Shown in pieces: positions 26,332 through 34,771 of a stretch of 64,000 nt of DNA (positions within the stretch are counted from its first letter, which is position 1; every line of letters starts with the position of its first letter). Below the pieces are notes generated by a model. It saw nothing but the letters and a program-made list of their open reading frames with translations, made no database searches and was not told where the DNA came from. This DNA comes from Flavisolibacter longurius. Its GTDB lineage: Bacteria > Bacteroidota > Bacteroidia > Chitinophagales > Chitinophagaceae. The stretch lies in NCBI GenBank assembly GCA_014163555.1, contig JACJGO010000006.1, positions 1-64,000 on the forward strand, in the 5' to 3' direction. The position numbers were made by a program, and so were the translations under genes.

Positions 26332-27432
26332 GTGCAAAAACGATTCTTTCATATTGCGGGAATGGCGGTCTTCGGCTTGCTGGCAACAATAGCGCTGGCC
26401 GCCACCATCGTTCCTTTTTCCCGGTCAAAAAAATGGTATGTCCGTGTGTTTGATTACCCGCGGCTGCAAACCCTCATCATTGCCATCCTGGCGCTGGCCT
26501 GGTACCAGGCATTTTATTTTCGTTACCGGAAACGGGAACTGATGTACTGGTTGTTGTTGCTATCTGTGATTGCCGTACAGATCTACAAAGCCTGGCCTTA
26601 TACATTGCTCGGGCATAAGCAGGTGCTGAACGCAGGCCCTGATGCAAACGAAGAAGATGCTATCTCCTTTTTTATCTGCAATGTCTTGCAAACCAACAAG
26701 GCTTATCAAAAGGTAATCAACACCATCAACCGCTATTCACCGGATATCATCATCACCACCGAAACCGACAGTACCTGGCAGCAAGAATTAGCTCCTCTTG
26801 AAACCGAGTATGTGCACCGGGTGGCTATTCCGCAGAGCAATATGTACGGCATGCACCTGTACTCGCGGTTGCCGCTGGATAAGCCCGAGGTTCGCTTCCT
26901 GGTGGAGTCCGATATTCCGTCTATTCGTACGGGAGTACAACTGCAATCGGGAGAGCAAATCACTTTATTTGTGGTGCATCCCCGGCCGCCGTTTCCCGGT
27001 GAATCGGAAGAGACCAGCGAACGGGATGCGGAGATTGTGATGGTGGCCAAGGAAGCCCGTGAACTGGAGGGAGGGGTGATTGTTGCCGGTGATTTTAACG
27101 ACGTGGCCTGGTCGGAAACAACGGAACTTTTCCAGGAAGTAAGCGGCTATCTCGATCCCCGTCGCGGCCGTGGTTTCTACAACACCTTTCATGCGCAGTA
27201 CCCCATCTTCCGCTGGCCCTTGGATCATATTTTTCACAGCTCGCATTTCAGGCTGGCTACCATCGACCGGGTGCCGTCTGTCGACAGCGATCACTTTCCT
27301 ATGTTCATCAAACTGGTTTACCAGCCGGAGAAAAAGGAAAGCCAGCCCGAAGTGGAACCCGATGAAGACACCGAGGAGGAAGCGGAAGAAACCATCCGGG
27401 AAGGAAAAGAGGAAGCCGCCAAAAAGCAATAG
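26332..27432 (+). CDS. Endonuclease/exonuclease/phosphatase-family membrane protein
   Basis: This is a protein of about 366 residues. The N-terminal 100 residues contain three membrane helices (FGLLATIALAATIVPF, LIIAILALAWYQAF and LMYWLLLLSVIAVQIY). The rest is an endonuclease/exonuclease/phosphatase domain with a catalytic Glu (TTETDSTWQQ), GDFNDVAW, LDHIF and SDHFPMF. A highly charged tail (about residues 330-366: EVEPDEDTEEEAEETIREG) follows. The substrate may be a phosphodiester or a lipid head group. The start is the GTG at 26332 or the ATG at 26362; neither is certain. Confidence 0.88.
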   Translation: MQKRFFHIAGMAVFGLLATIALAATIVPFSRSKKWYVRVFDYPRLQTLIIAILALAWYQAFYFRYRKRELMYWLLLLSVIAVQIYKAWPYTLLGHKQVLNAGPDANEEDAISFFICNVLQTNKAYQKVINTINRYSPDIIITTETDSTWQQELAPLETEYVHRVAIPQSNMYGMHLYSRLPLDKPEVRFLVESDIPSIRTGVQLQSGEQITLFVVHPRPPFPGESEETSERDAEIVMVAKEARELEGGVIVAGDFNDVAWSETTELFQEVSGYLDPRRGRGFYNTFHAQYPIFRWPLDHIFHSSHFRLATIDRVPSVDSDHFPMFIKLVYQPEKKESQPEVEPDEDTEEEAEETIREGKEEAAKKQ

Positions 27433-27468
27433 CCGTTCTGTTTACAACTCTGCGTTATCTTCAGTCTC

Positions 27469-28242
27469 ATGATAACGGTGCTGCAGATTCTTTTTGTATT
27501 GGCCCTGATCACACTGGTGATCATCCTTGTATTTAAGCAGCGGCGTGTGGCCACTTATACAATGCCGGAAGGCTACCAGGATATTCTGCAGGATTATGTG
27601 CCTTTTTATGCCCGGCTGCACGATGAGGGAAAACGCAGGTTTGAAGACCGGCTGCAGCATTTTCTTTTTTCGGTAAAGATCACCGGAGCCAATGCCGATG
27701 TGGAAGACCTGGACCGGATACTGGTGGGAGCCGCAGCGGTGATACCGGTTTATTATATTCCCGACTGGGAGTATGTGAACCTGCGGGAAGTGCTTCTTTA
27801 CCCCGGAAATTTCAACAACGAGTTTGAACAGCACGGCTACGAGCGAACCGTCACCGGCATGGTGGGTACCGGGGCCCTGCAAAATGTTATGATCCTTTCC
27901 AAATGGGAATTGCGGCAAGGCTTTCTGCATCCCAATTCGGACCGCAATACAGCCATTCATGAATTTGTGCACCTGGTAGATAAAATGGACGGCACACTGG
28001 ATGGGGTACCCGAAATTTTGCTGCCACGAAAAGACGTACCGCAGTGGAAGGACCTCCTGGAACAAACCATGCTGCAGGTACGACAGGGAATTTCCGACAT
28101 TGATCCGTATGCAGCCACCAGTCCTGTGGAATGCTTTGCCGTGATTGCAGAATACTTTTTCTCACAGCCCAAAAAATTCCGGCAGGAACATCCTGAACTG
28201 GCGCAGATGCTGCAAACGATTTTTATCCGGCAAAAAGAGTAA
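27469..28242 (+). CDS. mtfA: MtfA-like zinc peptidase (M90)
   Basis: This 257-residue protein has an N-terminal membrane anchor (about residues 4-24) and the M90 peptidase core. The HExxH motif appears as AIHEFVHLVDKMDG near residue 163, with the second Glu in PVECFAVIAEYFFSQP. In E. coli MtfA is a cytoplasmic peptidase that responds to glucose via the repressor Mlc; a membrane-anchored form is common in Bacteroidota. It starts 36 bp after the preceding phosphatase-like gene, so the two may be one transcript, ending at the following terminator. Confidence 0.9.
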   Translation: MITVLQILFVLALITLVIILVFKQRRVATYTMPEGYQDILQDYVPFYARLHDEGKRRFEDRLQHFLFSVKITGANADVEDLDRILVGAAAVIPVYYIPDWEYVNLREVLLYPGNFNNEFEQHGYERTVTGMVGTGALQNVMILSKWELRQGFLHPNSDRNTAIHEFVHLVDKMDGTLDGVPEILLPRKDVPQWKDLLEQTMLQVRQGISDIDPYAATSPVECFAVIAEYFFSQPKKFRQEHPELAQMLQTIFIRQKE

Positions 28243-28267
28243 AGGCCATTGGCAGGGTCCTGCAAAG

Positions 28268-28305
28268 AAAAAAGGCTTTGACCACTTGGGTCAAAGCCTT
28301 TTTCA
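28268..28305 (+). terminator. Terminator after mtfA
   Basis: The arms AAAGGCTTTGACC and GGGTCAAAGCCTTTTT form a long stem around a short loop, with A- and T-tracts on both sides. It is probably bidirectional. Confidence 0.88.
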
Positions 28306-28367
28306 TTGAAGTTGGTTTCGGTGCTTAGTTAACGCCTGCACCTGGCAGTGAAACAATTATCAAAAAC

Positions 28368-28397
28368 AATATCGAATATCAATTATCCAATATCCGG
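28368..28397. repeat. AATATCC-type word array (solo)
   Basis: The words aatatcg-aatatc-aattatcc-aatatccg resemble those that flank the four-helix-bundle gene at 33095-33564. Here there is only one arm and no ORF between repeats. It lies between two converging genes. Confidence 0.5.
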
Positions 28398-28407
28398 AAC
28401 TCAAGCA

Positions 28408-30366
28408 TCAAAATGCCTTTTTAAGCGGGGCGCCGCTTTCGGCTGCCGCCATATCGATCATGGCCGTAATCTCACTCACGGTAGCATCGGCACTGCCGCT
28501 AAAGCCAACCGATTTAAAGCGGATGTTGTTGTTGCGGTCAATTACAAATTTGGTAGGAATGCCTTCCACGGCAAATTCCTGTACCACTTTAAATTCTTCA
28601 CTATCCTTTGCCTTGGTCTCGTCGTACAGCACTTGGAAGGTGTAGTTGTTTTTGGCAATAAAATCGGTCACTTTCTGTACCCGGTTCGAATCATTTTCCC
28701 AGGTATCAATAAAGAGGAAAACAACATCAGGATTGTTTTTAAACTTGTTCACGGCCATTTGCATACCGGGGAACGAAGCTATGCAGGGACCACACCAGGT
28801 AGCCCAGAAATCAACCACCACCACTTTGCCTTTCAGGCTGGATAACGCCACCTGGTTGCCGCTCATGTCTTTCAGGGCAAACTGCGGTGCCGGCAGGTTG
28901 ATCATTTTTTTGGCCAGTTCTTCTTTTAACTTGTTGTAGGCTCTTTCTTCAATCGACGATACATAAGCTGTCCATTCGGCTGTTGTTTTTCCGCCGGCAG
29001 TGTACAGGCGTTGCAGTTGTTCCTTCATAGCCGGCGTGTACTTGCCTTCTTCAAAAAAACTTTCCAGTTCGGCTTGGGCAGCAGCAGGCCCTTTAATTTT
29101 TTCCGTCAGCAAGGCATACACTTCATTCATGCCGGTATTCTTGCGCTTGAAATGTTCCATCGCTTCTTTCTCCCATTTGTAGGCTTCTTCAAGGTTGCCG
29201 TTGTGGAAGAGCAGCGTGGCATAGGTATCCACAAAATTGTAGTAGCTGCCATCAAGGTTTTGTACATATTGCTTTGCGGTAAAATAGGGCGGCTTGTTTT
29301 TGAGCTGCTTTTTTTCTTCCTGCATAGCTGCCAGCGAAAGGGCCGATAGTTCCAGCCCGGTTTTTACATCCACCGGTTTTTTATCGATGCCTTCACCGGC
29401 CAATTTCCAGGCAATGTTATTCAGGCTGCTGGCTTTTGAACTGTTGTTCTGGATTTTTTGAATATAGGCTTTGGCTTCGGTGTACTTTCCCGAATCGGCT
29501 AACTGGCTGGCAAGCGTTGCCGCCATGTTGTCCAGAAGGGAAGCTTCATTGGTCGACGGTTTTTTTATGCCGGCTGCATATTCTTTGTAGATCTTTTCTT
29601 TACCTGCCAATGATTTCTCGCTTCTGAAGGCCGTCATTACTTCATCCCGCTTCCAGCCCCCGTTCGGAAACCGCTCCTTCATGGTTGCCATCAGCGCTTT
29701 TGCTTTTTCTGGATCTTTCAGGGTTCTTTCATACATGTTCTTTAACAGGTACAAATTTTCTTCGCTCAGGTCCTTTTTTTCGGCATAGCGGGCCAATTCC
29801 GTTTTCAACTGTTCTTTTGCGGCTTCGTCTTTTGACTGCATTAAAAAAAACAGGTAAGGTTGCAGAAGCTTTTCCCGGGCTCTAGGGTTTTCAAATTCTT
29901 TTTTGTTTAGTTCCGCAGCTTTATCGGTATTCCGCGCCAAACCAAAAAGAAAGTTTCCCAACCCGTTAAATGCTTCGGCCACGGCAGCTTGTGCACCCAC
30001 TACCGGCTTGCCGGATTTATCCTGCAGCAGGGTATAATATCCCTGGTCGTTGTTATTATCGTTTTTGTCGTCTTTGCTGAAAGCAAAAAACACGGCCCGG
30101 GTGCTATCGGCCGTTTTCAGTGTGCCTTTATACAGCCCGCCTGCCTGTTGCAAGGGGATAGTAACTGCACGGGGCATGCCTCCTTCCATAAGATACGCAG
30201 TCGCCTCAAAATCTTTTATACCCTGCAGCACCGTATTTCGGGGCATGTATTCAAAGCTGATGGTGGAACCTGCGGTAAGGTTCTTACTGGTGATTTCAAA
30301 GTTTTTCTGTGCAGATGCCAGCAGGGTAATGCACAAAAACCACAGAAGAGTGCCTGCTTTTTTCAT
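28408..30366 (-). CDS. TlpA-family thioredoxin-like protein with large N-terminal region
   Basis: This 652-residue protein has a signal peptide (MKKAGTLLWFLCITLLASAQ) and a C-terminal thioredoxin domain (about residues 505-640) with the active site FWATWCGPCIASFP. The N-terminal 480 residues look helical with a TPR-like pattern (for example ADSGKYTEAKAYIQKIQNNSSKASSLNNIAWKLAG). The family acts in the periplasm as a thiol-disulphide reductase or isomerase. The large helical region may bind partner proteins; this is inference. The start is set at the ATG at 30366, because the frame is open to 30405 but the upstream codons precede a normal signal peptide. Confidence 0.92.
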   Translation of the reverse strand: MKKAGTLLWFLCITLLASAQKNFEITSKNLTAGSTISFEYMPRNTVLQGIKDFEATAYLMEGGMPRAVTIPLQQAGGLYKGTLKTADSTRAVFFAFSKDDKNDNNNDQGYYTLLQDKSGKPVVGAQAAVAEAFNGLGNFLFGLARNTDKAAELNKKEFENPRAREKLLQPYLFFLMQSKDEAAKEQLKTELARYAEKKDLSEENLYLLKNMYERTLKDPEKAKALMATMKERFPNGGWKRDEVMTAFRSEKSLAGKEKIYKEYAAGIKKPSTNEASLLDNMAATLASQLADSGKYTEAKAYIQKIQNNSSKASSLNNIAWKLAGEGIDKKPVDVKTGLELSALSLAAMQEEKKQLKNKPPYFTAKQYVQNLDGSYYNFVDTYATLLFHNGNLEEAYKWEKEAMEHFKRKNTGMNEVYALLTEKIKGPAAAQAELESFFEEGKYTPAMKEQLQRLYTAGGKTTAEWTAYVSSIEERAYNKLKEELAKKMINLPAPQFALKDMSGNQVALSSLKGKVVVVDFWATWCGPCIASFPGMQMAVNKFKNNPDVVFLFIDTWENDSNRVQKVTDFIAKNNYTFQVLYDETKAKDSEEFKVVQEFAVEGIPTKFVIDRNNNIRFKSVGFSGSADATVSEITAMIDMAAAESGAPLKKAF

Positions 30367-30564
30367 TTCGCTGATTTTTAGGTTATTGACAAGGGCGGAA
30401 TGCACCTTGTTTGATAATTAAATGTAATAAAACAAACCCAAGTATCGCGGGGAAAATAGAGAAAGGAATAGCCGGTGTCTTACCGGAACCATTGAGGACC
30501 ATTGTTGCCACGATGCTCCACAAGTGGTGGCAGGTAATTTGATGAGGTTAAAAAAACATTTTTT

Positions 30565-30768
30565 ATGCAGGATTCAAAAAACACAAACCCTTCTTCAGAA
30601 CCCAATCGCGATGCCACGCCAAAGCCGGATGCCGAAACACTTCATACACCTGATCCGCAGGAGAAAATGGAAGGTCCTGTTTCGTCAACCATGCACAAAG
30701 CCGGACATGCGTTTGATACCGATAAATCAAAGGAAGAAGCAGACCGGGAACATGATGCCAACATGTAG
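30565..30768 (+). CDS. Small hydrophilic, probably disordered protein
   Basis: This 67-residue protein (MQDSKNTNPSSEPNRDATPK start) is rich in Asp, Glu, Lys, Pro and Thr, with no hydrophobic segment. The end has a charged helix (TDKSKEEADREHDANM). It resembles the small acidic gene at 709-942 in size, composition and A/T-rich leader. No family is recognised. The start is the ATG directly after aaaacatttttt. Confidence 0.6.
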   Translation: MQDSKNTNPSSEPNRDATPKPDAETLHTPDPQEKMEGPVSSTMHKAGHAFDTDKSKEEADREHDANM

Positions 30769-30834
30769 TTGAAATGGTTGCATGGAACAGATATTGCAGC
30801 ACTGCCATCCCTTAGGTTGGTGGTGACATGCGGT

Positions 30835-32033
30835 ATGTTTATCTTTTTTTTCTTGGTTGGATTATAACGGTTGCGGCTTCCGCACAATCATCCCGCTGGA
30901 AGCTTATTGGGACGACGGCCTGAAATTTCAGAGCCGCGACAGTTCCTTTAAGCTTTCGGCCGGTGGCCGTGTGCATTACGATTTTGCTTTTTCTCGACAG
31001 TCGCGGGTATTGGATACGGCTTTCAAAAATGCCGGCAGCAAGGTAGAAGTGCGCCGGGCCCGTTTGAGTTTTGAAGGAACCATCAACAACGCCTACGCCT
31101 ATGAGTTTGAATTTACCTTCCGGGAACAACTGGAGTATGCCGACATGTATTTTGCCTTTTTGCGCCTGCCCTTTGTAGAGCGGCTGACGGTGGGCTATTT
31201 CCGCGAACCGTTTGGCCTGGAAGAGCTGACCAGCAGCAACAGCATTATTCTGATGGAACGTTCGCTGACCAGCGTATTCGGTCCTTCCCGCAATACGGGC
31301 CTGATGGTGCAAAAGTAATTTCTCGACAAAAAGCTGCGGGGCTATGCCGGCTTGTTTCGCCGCACCGATGATTTGGGTGCCGATCTTGAGGGCAAAGGGA
31401 ATCATTCCTTTACCACGCGATGGGTGTACAACCTGCCTACCGGCACCGATAACAGAGTGGTGCACCTGGGTCTTTCGTTCTATCGCTACACACCAGAAGA
31501 TTCAACGCAGAAAATAGAAACTGTGAATGAAGTCAACACCAACCCGGAATACCTTACCACCAGCGGTATAAACGGTGTACGCACCGTGAACCAGTTTGGC
31601 GGAGAGCTGGGTTATGCTAACGGTCCGCTTTGCCGGCAGGGTGAGTGGATTGAATCGTATGCGGCGCTCCATCCCGATGCGGCGGCACCACAAAGAAGCG
31701 TTTACCGCTTCAACGGATTTCATGTGATTGCTTCTATGTTCTTGAAAGGTGGTCGGAGAACCTACAGCAGCAACGGTAATCGTTTTGCTTCTATAAAAAT
31801 CGACCGTGATCCTGAAACCGGTAAACTAAAAGGCGCCTGGGAAGCGGCATGCGGTTGTCACATATTAATTTGAGTGAGGCCGGTCAGTTTGTGAACAGGG
31901 CAACTAATCTTACCGCAGGCCTCAACTGGTATGTCAATTCCTCTTCAAGGGTAATGGCCAATTACGTGCATTCATTTTTAACGGAGGGCTGCGCACCAAC
32001 ACGCTGCAGTTTCGGATGCAGGTAAGTTTTTAA
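30835..32033 (+). pseudogene. Decayed phosphate-selective porin O/P (OprP-like)
   Basis: The pieces together read as a porin O/P family protein. An ATG at 30835 begins a signal peptide (MFIFFFLVG) that must change frame to WIITVAASAQ. Another shift leads to YWDDGLKFQSRDSSFKLSAGGR, and a TAA at 31316 interrupts the sequence between MVQK and FLDKKLRGYAG. The body continues to about 31850, where GAWEAA changes frame to MRLSHINLSEAGQF. Near 31975 another shift gives FNGGLRTNTLQF, with the expected C-terminal strand ending in Phe at 32031-32033. At least four or five lesions are needed. Function is lost unless a paralogue exists elsewhere. Confidence 0.9.
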
Positions 32034-32073
32034 ATAGCAAAGGCAGTTGGTTGCTCCGTTTGCGCAAAGGTCT

Positions 32074-32112
32074 TTGCCCATTGCGAATTGCCTATTGTTT
32101 ATTGCCAATTGG
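32074..32112. repeat. ATTGCC-type word array at the end of metF
   Basis: The sequence repeats ATTGC/ATTGCC words (cccattgcgaattgcctatt, then gtttattgccaattg). It lies between the decayed porin and the last codons of metF and shares words with 2935-2969. Confidence 0.45.
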
Positions 32113-32114
32113 GC

Positions 32115-33065
32115 CTACAGGTCCTTCACCACATTGGCAATGACATGCGGCTTGCCCAGCGTGTAATAATGAAGAACCGGAACCCTGGCAGCTTTCAATT
32201 CTTTCGATTGATTCAGCAGCCATTCCTGTCCTACGATCTCCACCTCCGCATCGGTCTTGCACTTCATGATCTCACTGGAAAGTTGTTCCGGGATATCTAC
32301 ATGGAAGGTTCGGGGAATAATGCTCAGTTGCTTTTTGGTGGTGATGGGTTTGAGCCCCGGAATAATTGGCACGTTAATACCGGCGTCTTTGCAGGCCTGG
32401 TTAAAGGCAAAGTATTTTTGGTTGTCGAAGAACATTTGGGTAACGATATACTCCGCACCGGCATCCACCTTTGCTTTCAGAAAGGCCATGTCGGTTTGCA
32501 TGTTGGGTGCTTCGAAATGTTTTTCAGGATAGCCGGCCACACCAATGCAGAAGCTTGTTTTTACTGCATTCTTCAAATCCTCTTCAAGATAAATGGCGTT
32601 GTTCATGTTCATGATCTGCTGCTCCAGCTCAATGGCATAGCGGTGCCCGCCCGGCTCCGGCTCAAAAGAGCTTTCGTTTTTGGGTGCATCGCCGCGCAGC
32701 ACCAGCACATTGTTCACGCCCAAAAAGTGCAGGTCAATAAGAGCATCTTCAGTTTCCTGTTTATTGAAGCCGCCGCAAATCAGGTGTGCCACGGCATCTA
32801 CCTGGTAGCGGTTCATGAGGGCCGCACAAATACCAACCGTTCCCGGACGTTTGCGTACTTCCACTTTTTCAAAGGTGCCGTCGGGCTTTTTTTTGAACAT
32901 GCTTTCGCTGCGATGGTACGTCACGTTGATAAAGGAAGGCTTGAATTCCATCAGCGGATCAAGGTGTTCCCACAATGCGTTGATGCCTTTTCCTTTCAGC
33001 GGCGGAAGAATCTCAAATGAAACCAGGGTTTCTTTTGCCTCGTTGATGTGCTCAATAACTTTCAT
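32115..33065 (-). CDS. metF: Methylenetetrahydrofolate reductase
   Basis: This 316-residue protein is the metF product, which reduces 5,10-methylene-THF to 5-methyl-THF for methionine synthesis. It has the TIM-barrel family motifs, such as LVSFEILPPLKGKG, FINVTYHRSE, VLRGDAPKNE, FCIGVAGYPEKHFEAPN and IVTQMFFDNQKYF. The frame is open to a TTG at 33077, but the ATG at 33065 is the natural start. The gene stands alone here; no metH or metE is close by. The repeat-bounded four-helix-bundle pseudogene lies upstream, 30 bp from the start. Confidence 0.95.
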   Translation of the reverse strand: MKVIEHINEAKETLVSFEILPPLKGKGINALWEHLDPLMEFKPSFINVTYHRSESMFKKKPDGTFEKVEVRKRPGTVGICAALMNRYQVDAVAHLICGGFNKQETEDALIDLHFLGVNNVLVLRGDAPKNESSFEPEPGGHRYAIELEQQIMNMNNAIYLEEDLKNAVKTSFCIGVAGYPEKHFEAPNMQTDMAFLKAKVDAGAEYIVTQMFFDNQKYFAFNQACKDAGINVPIIPGLKPITTKKQLSIIPRTFHVDIPEQLSSEIMKCKTDAEVEIVGQEWLLNQSKELKAARVPVLHYYTLGKPHVIANVVKDL

Positions 33066-33094
33066 ATCGGGGTGCAAACATAGTGCTGGGAAGC

Positions 33095-33564
33095 GATATT
33101 GGAATATTAGGATAGTAAGATATTTATTCTACCTTGATAGACAGCAGCCAAAACACAATGCACGATAGAAATAATCAAACTTGAAGACCTAGAAATATAT
33201 CAACGGCGTTAGCAATTGGTGAAGATGTTTGGCAGGTGGTGGACCGATGGAGTTATTTCCCGAGAAGGACGGTTGGAACGCAGTTCGTTGATGCAGCTGA
33301 TTCTATCTCCGCCAATATTGCCGAAGGGTACGGAAGAAATTCTTACAAACACAGAAAGTTGTTTTGCTACTACAGCCGTGGCTCCCTGATGGAAACGAAA
33401 AATTGGGCAACAAAAGCAGTAGAAAGAAAGTTGCTTGAAAAAGATGAATATGACGTGCTTTTAGAAAAATTACGTATCCTTCACTATAAGCTAAACATCT
33501 ACAGTAAGAAGTTAAAAACCAACTAGCGCAGTACAATATCCCAATATCCTAATATCCCAATATC
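33095..33564. mobile_element. Inverted-repeat element carrying a four-helix-bundle gene remnant
   Basis: The left arm GATATTGGAATATTAGGAT (33095-33113) and the right arm ATCCTAATATCCCAATATC (33546-33564) are inverted copies, 18 of 19 bases matching after complementing. The right side continues with more AATATCC words (33533-33570). Between them is one gene remnant (33158-33526) for the 23S IVS-type four-helix-bundle protein. The right arm ends 13 bp before the lptB start, so lptB's upstream region is replaced by the element. This arrangement is the same as in 23S rRNA intervening sequences, but outside rRNA. Mobility is inferred. Confidence 0.6.
33158..33526 (+). pseudogene. Four-helix-bundle protein gene (23S rRNA IVS protein family), frameshifted
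   Basis: The intact reading appears as EIIKLEDLEIYQ, then ALAIGEDVWQVVDRWSYFP, then DAADSISANIAEGYGR, HRKLFCYYSRGSLMETKNW and LRILHYKLNIYSKKLK. This is the family described as 23S rRNA intervening-sequence protein or four-helix-bundle protein. One base is missing near 33202-33205 (atatatcaacggcg would need an extra A). The ATG at 33158 is also not in frame with the first segment, so there are probably two lesions. The family's function is not established; relatives include the accessory Avd protein of diversity-generating retroelements. No reverse transcriptase is seen in this window. Confidence 0.8.
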
Positions 33565-33577
33565 CTATTTTCGTCCC

Positions 33578-34663
33578 ATGAGCATCCGCATACATACCCA
33601 TGACCTGGTGAAGCGCTATGGCAAACGAACAGTGGTGGACCACGCTTCTGTGGAAGTAAAGCAAGGCGAGATTGTTGGCTTGCTGGGACCCAACGGTGCC
33701 GGAAAAACCACCACGTTTTATATGGTGGTGGGACTGATCAAACCCGATGAAGGTGCTGTGTACCTGGATAACGACGACATTACCAAATTGGCCATGTACA
33801 AGCGGGCCCAGTTGGGCATTGGCTATCTGCCGCAGGAAGCCTCCGTATTTCGTAAGCTGAGCGTGGAAGACAACATCAGCGCCGTGCTGGAGATGACCAG
33901 GCTTTCCCGCAAAGAACAAAAGGCCAAGCTGGAAAGCCTGCTCGATGAATTCCGCCTGCACCATGTACGCAAAAGCCCAGGCGATGTGCTGAGCGGCGGC
34001 GAACGCCGTCGTACCGAAATTGCCCGGGCCCTGGCGGTTGATCCCAAATTCATTTTACTGGACGAACCTTTTGCCGGTATCGATCCCATTGCGGTGGAAG
34101 ACATCCAGGCGATTGTAGCCAAGCTTAAATACAAAAACATCGGTATCCTGATCACGGATCACAACGTAACGGAAACACTGTCCATTTGCGACCGGGCTTA
34201 CCTGCTGATTGAAGGAAAGATTTTTAAACATGGCACCGCCGAAGAACTGGCGGTGGATGATGAAGTCAAACGCCTTTACCTGGGTCGCAACTTCGAGCTC
34301 AAACGCAAGGATTACCTGCTGGATGGCTGGATCAATCCACGGGTGCCGGAGGTCGAATCTATTATCCGAAGCCTGGAGGACCTGCGCCAGCAGATTCTCA
34401 CCAAAGACGAAAATGAAGTGTTCAGCACCGATACCCTGCAGATAGATTTGGAGGACACTACCATTTTAGAGAACAGTTGGGGCGATATTGACCAGACAAC
34501 CGGTGATGTCATTGCCGCCATTCAGCTTTTCTTAAAAACCGGTTCTGATAACGCATTCAAAAAAGAAGTGGAGGCGGTACTTGCCGCCGGCTACGACAGG
34601 CGCCAACAGGTTGATGCTTTATTGGCCGCTTTTCAAAAATACCAGCTCACGCATGCGGAATAA
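33578..34663 (+). CDS. lptB: LPS-export ABC transporter ATPase with C-terminal extension
   Basis: This 361-residue protein begins with a normal LptB ATPase (about residues 1-243). Walker A is [10 protein letters not shown], the signature is [15 protein letters not shown], Walker B is [13 protein letters not shown], and the switch His is in LITDHNV. LptB powers extraction of lipopolysaccharide from the inner membrane with LptFG. The family is usually about 240 residues; here about 115 extra residues follow ([21 protein letters not shown] onward to QLTHAE). The extension looks helical and acidic in part ([19 protein letters not shown]) and I do not recognise it as a domain. A palindromic word array follows the stop. 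Confidence 0.9.
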   Translation: MSIRIHTHDLVKRYGKRTVVDHASVEVKQGEIVGLLGPNGAGKTTTFYMVVGLIKPDEGAVYLDNDDITKLAMYKRAQLGIGYLPQEASVFRKLSVEDNISAVLEMTRLSRKEQKAKLESLLDEFRLHHVRKSPGDVLSGGERRRTEIARALAVDPKFILLDEPFAGIDPIAVEDIQAIVAKLKYKNIGILITDHNVTETLSICDRAYLLIEGKIFKHGTAEELAVDDEVKRLYLGRNFELKRKDYLLDGWINPRVPEVESIIRSLEDLRQQILTKDENEVFSTDTLQIDLEDTTILENSWGDIDQTTGDVIAAIQLFLKTGSDNAFKKEVEAVLAAGYDRRQQVDALLAAFQKYQLTHAE

Positions 34664-34675
34664 GATGGTGAGTAG

Positions 34676-34725
34676 TAAGCGGTCAATGGTGAAGGGAAGA
34701 AATAAACTCACCAATGACCACTTAC
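34676..34725. repeat. GTGAGTGG-type inverted word array after lptB
   Basis: The left arm GTAAGCGGTCAATGGTGA and right arm TCACCAATGACCACTTAC pair with two mismatches. The words begin 5 bp after the lptB stop codon (ggtgagtag at 34668). Confidence 0.75.
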
Positions 34726-34757
34726 AAAAAAGGAAGCTCCTATTTCCTTTTTTTGTC
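34726..34757. terminator. Terminator between lptB and gldB
   Basis: AAAAAAGGAA and TTCCTTTTTT form a stem around gctcctat (approximate), with A- and T-tracts on both sides. It lies between two converging genes and probably serves both. Confidence 0.75.
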
Positions 34758-34771
34758 TTGTTCCCTGAGGC

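Noticed and set aside
26147-26392. Plus-strand open frame before the phosphatase-like gene
   Set aside because: It has no family pattern and covers the word array and leader sequence.
30857-31873. Two separate small genes (153 and 173 codons) in the porin region
   Set aside because: They are parts of one decayed porin; the signal peptide and last strand lie in other frames.
32088-33020. Long plus-strand open frame opposite metF (310 codons)
   Set aside because: It is the complement of metF. Its composition is that of a shadow frame, and metF has full family motifs.
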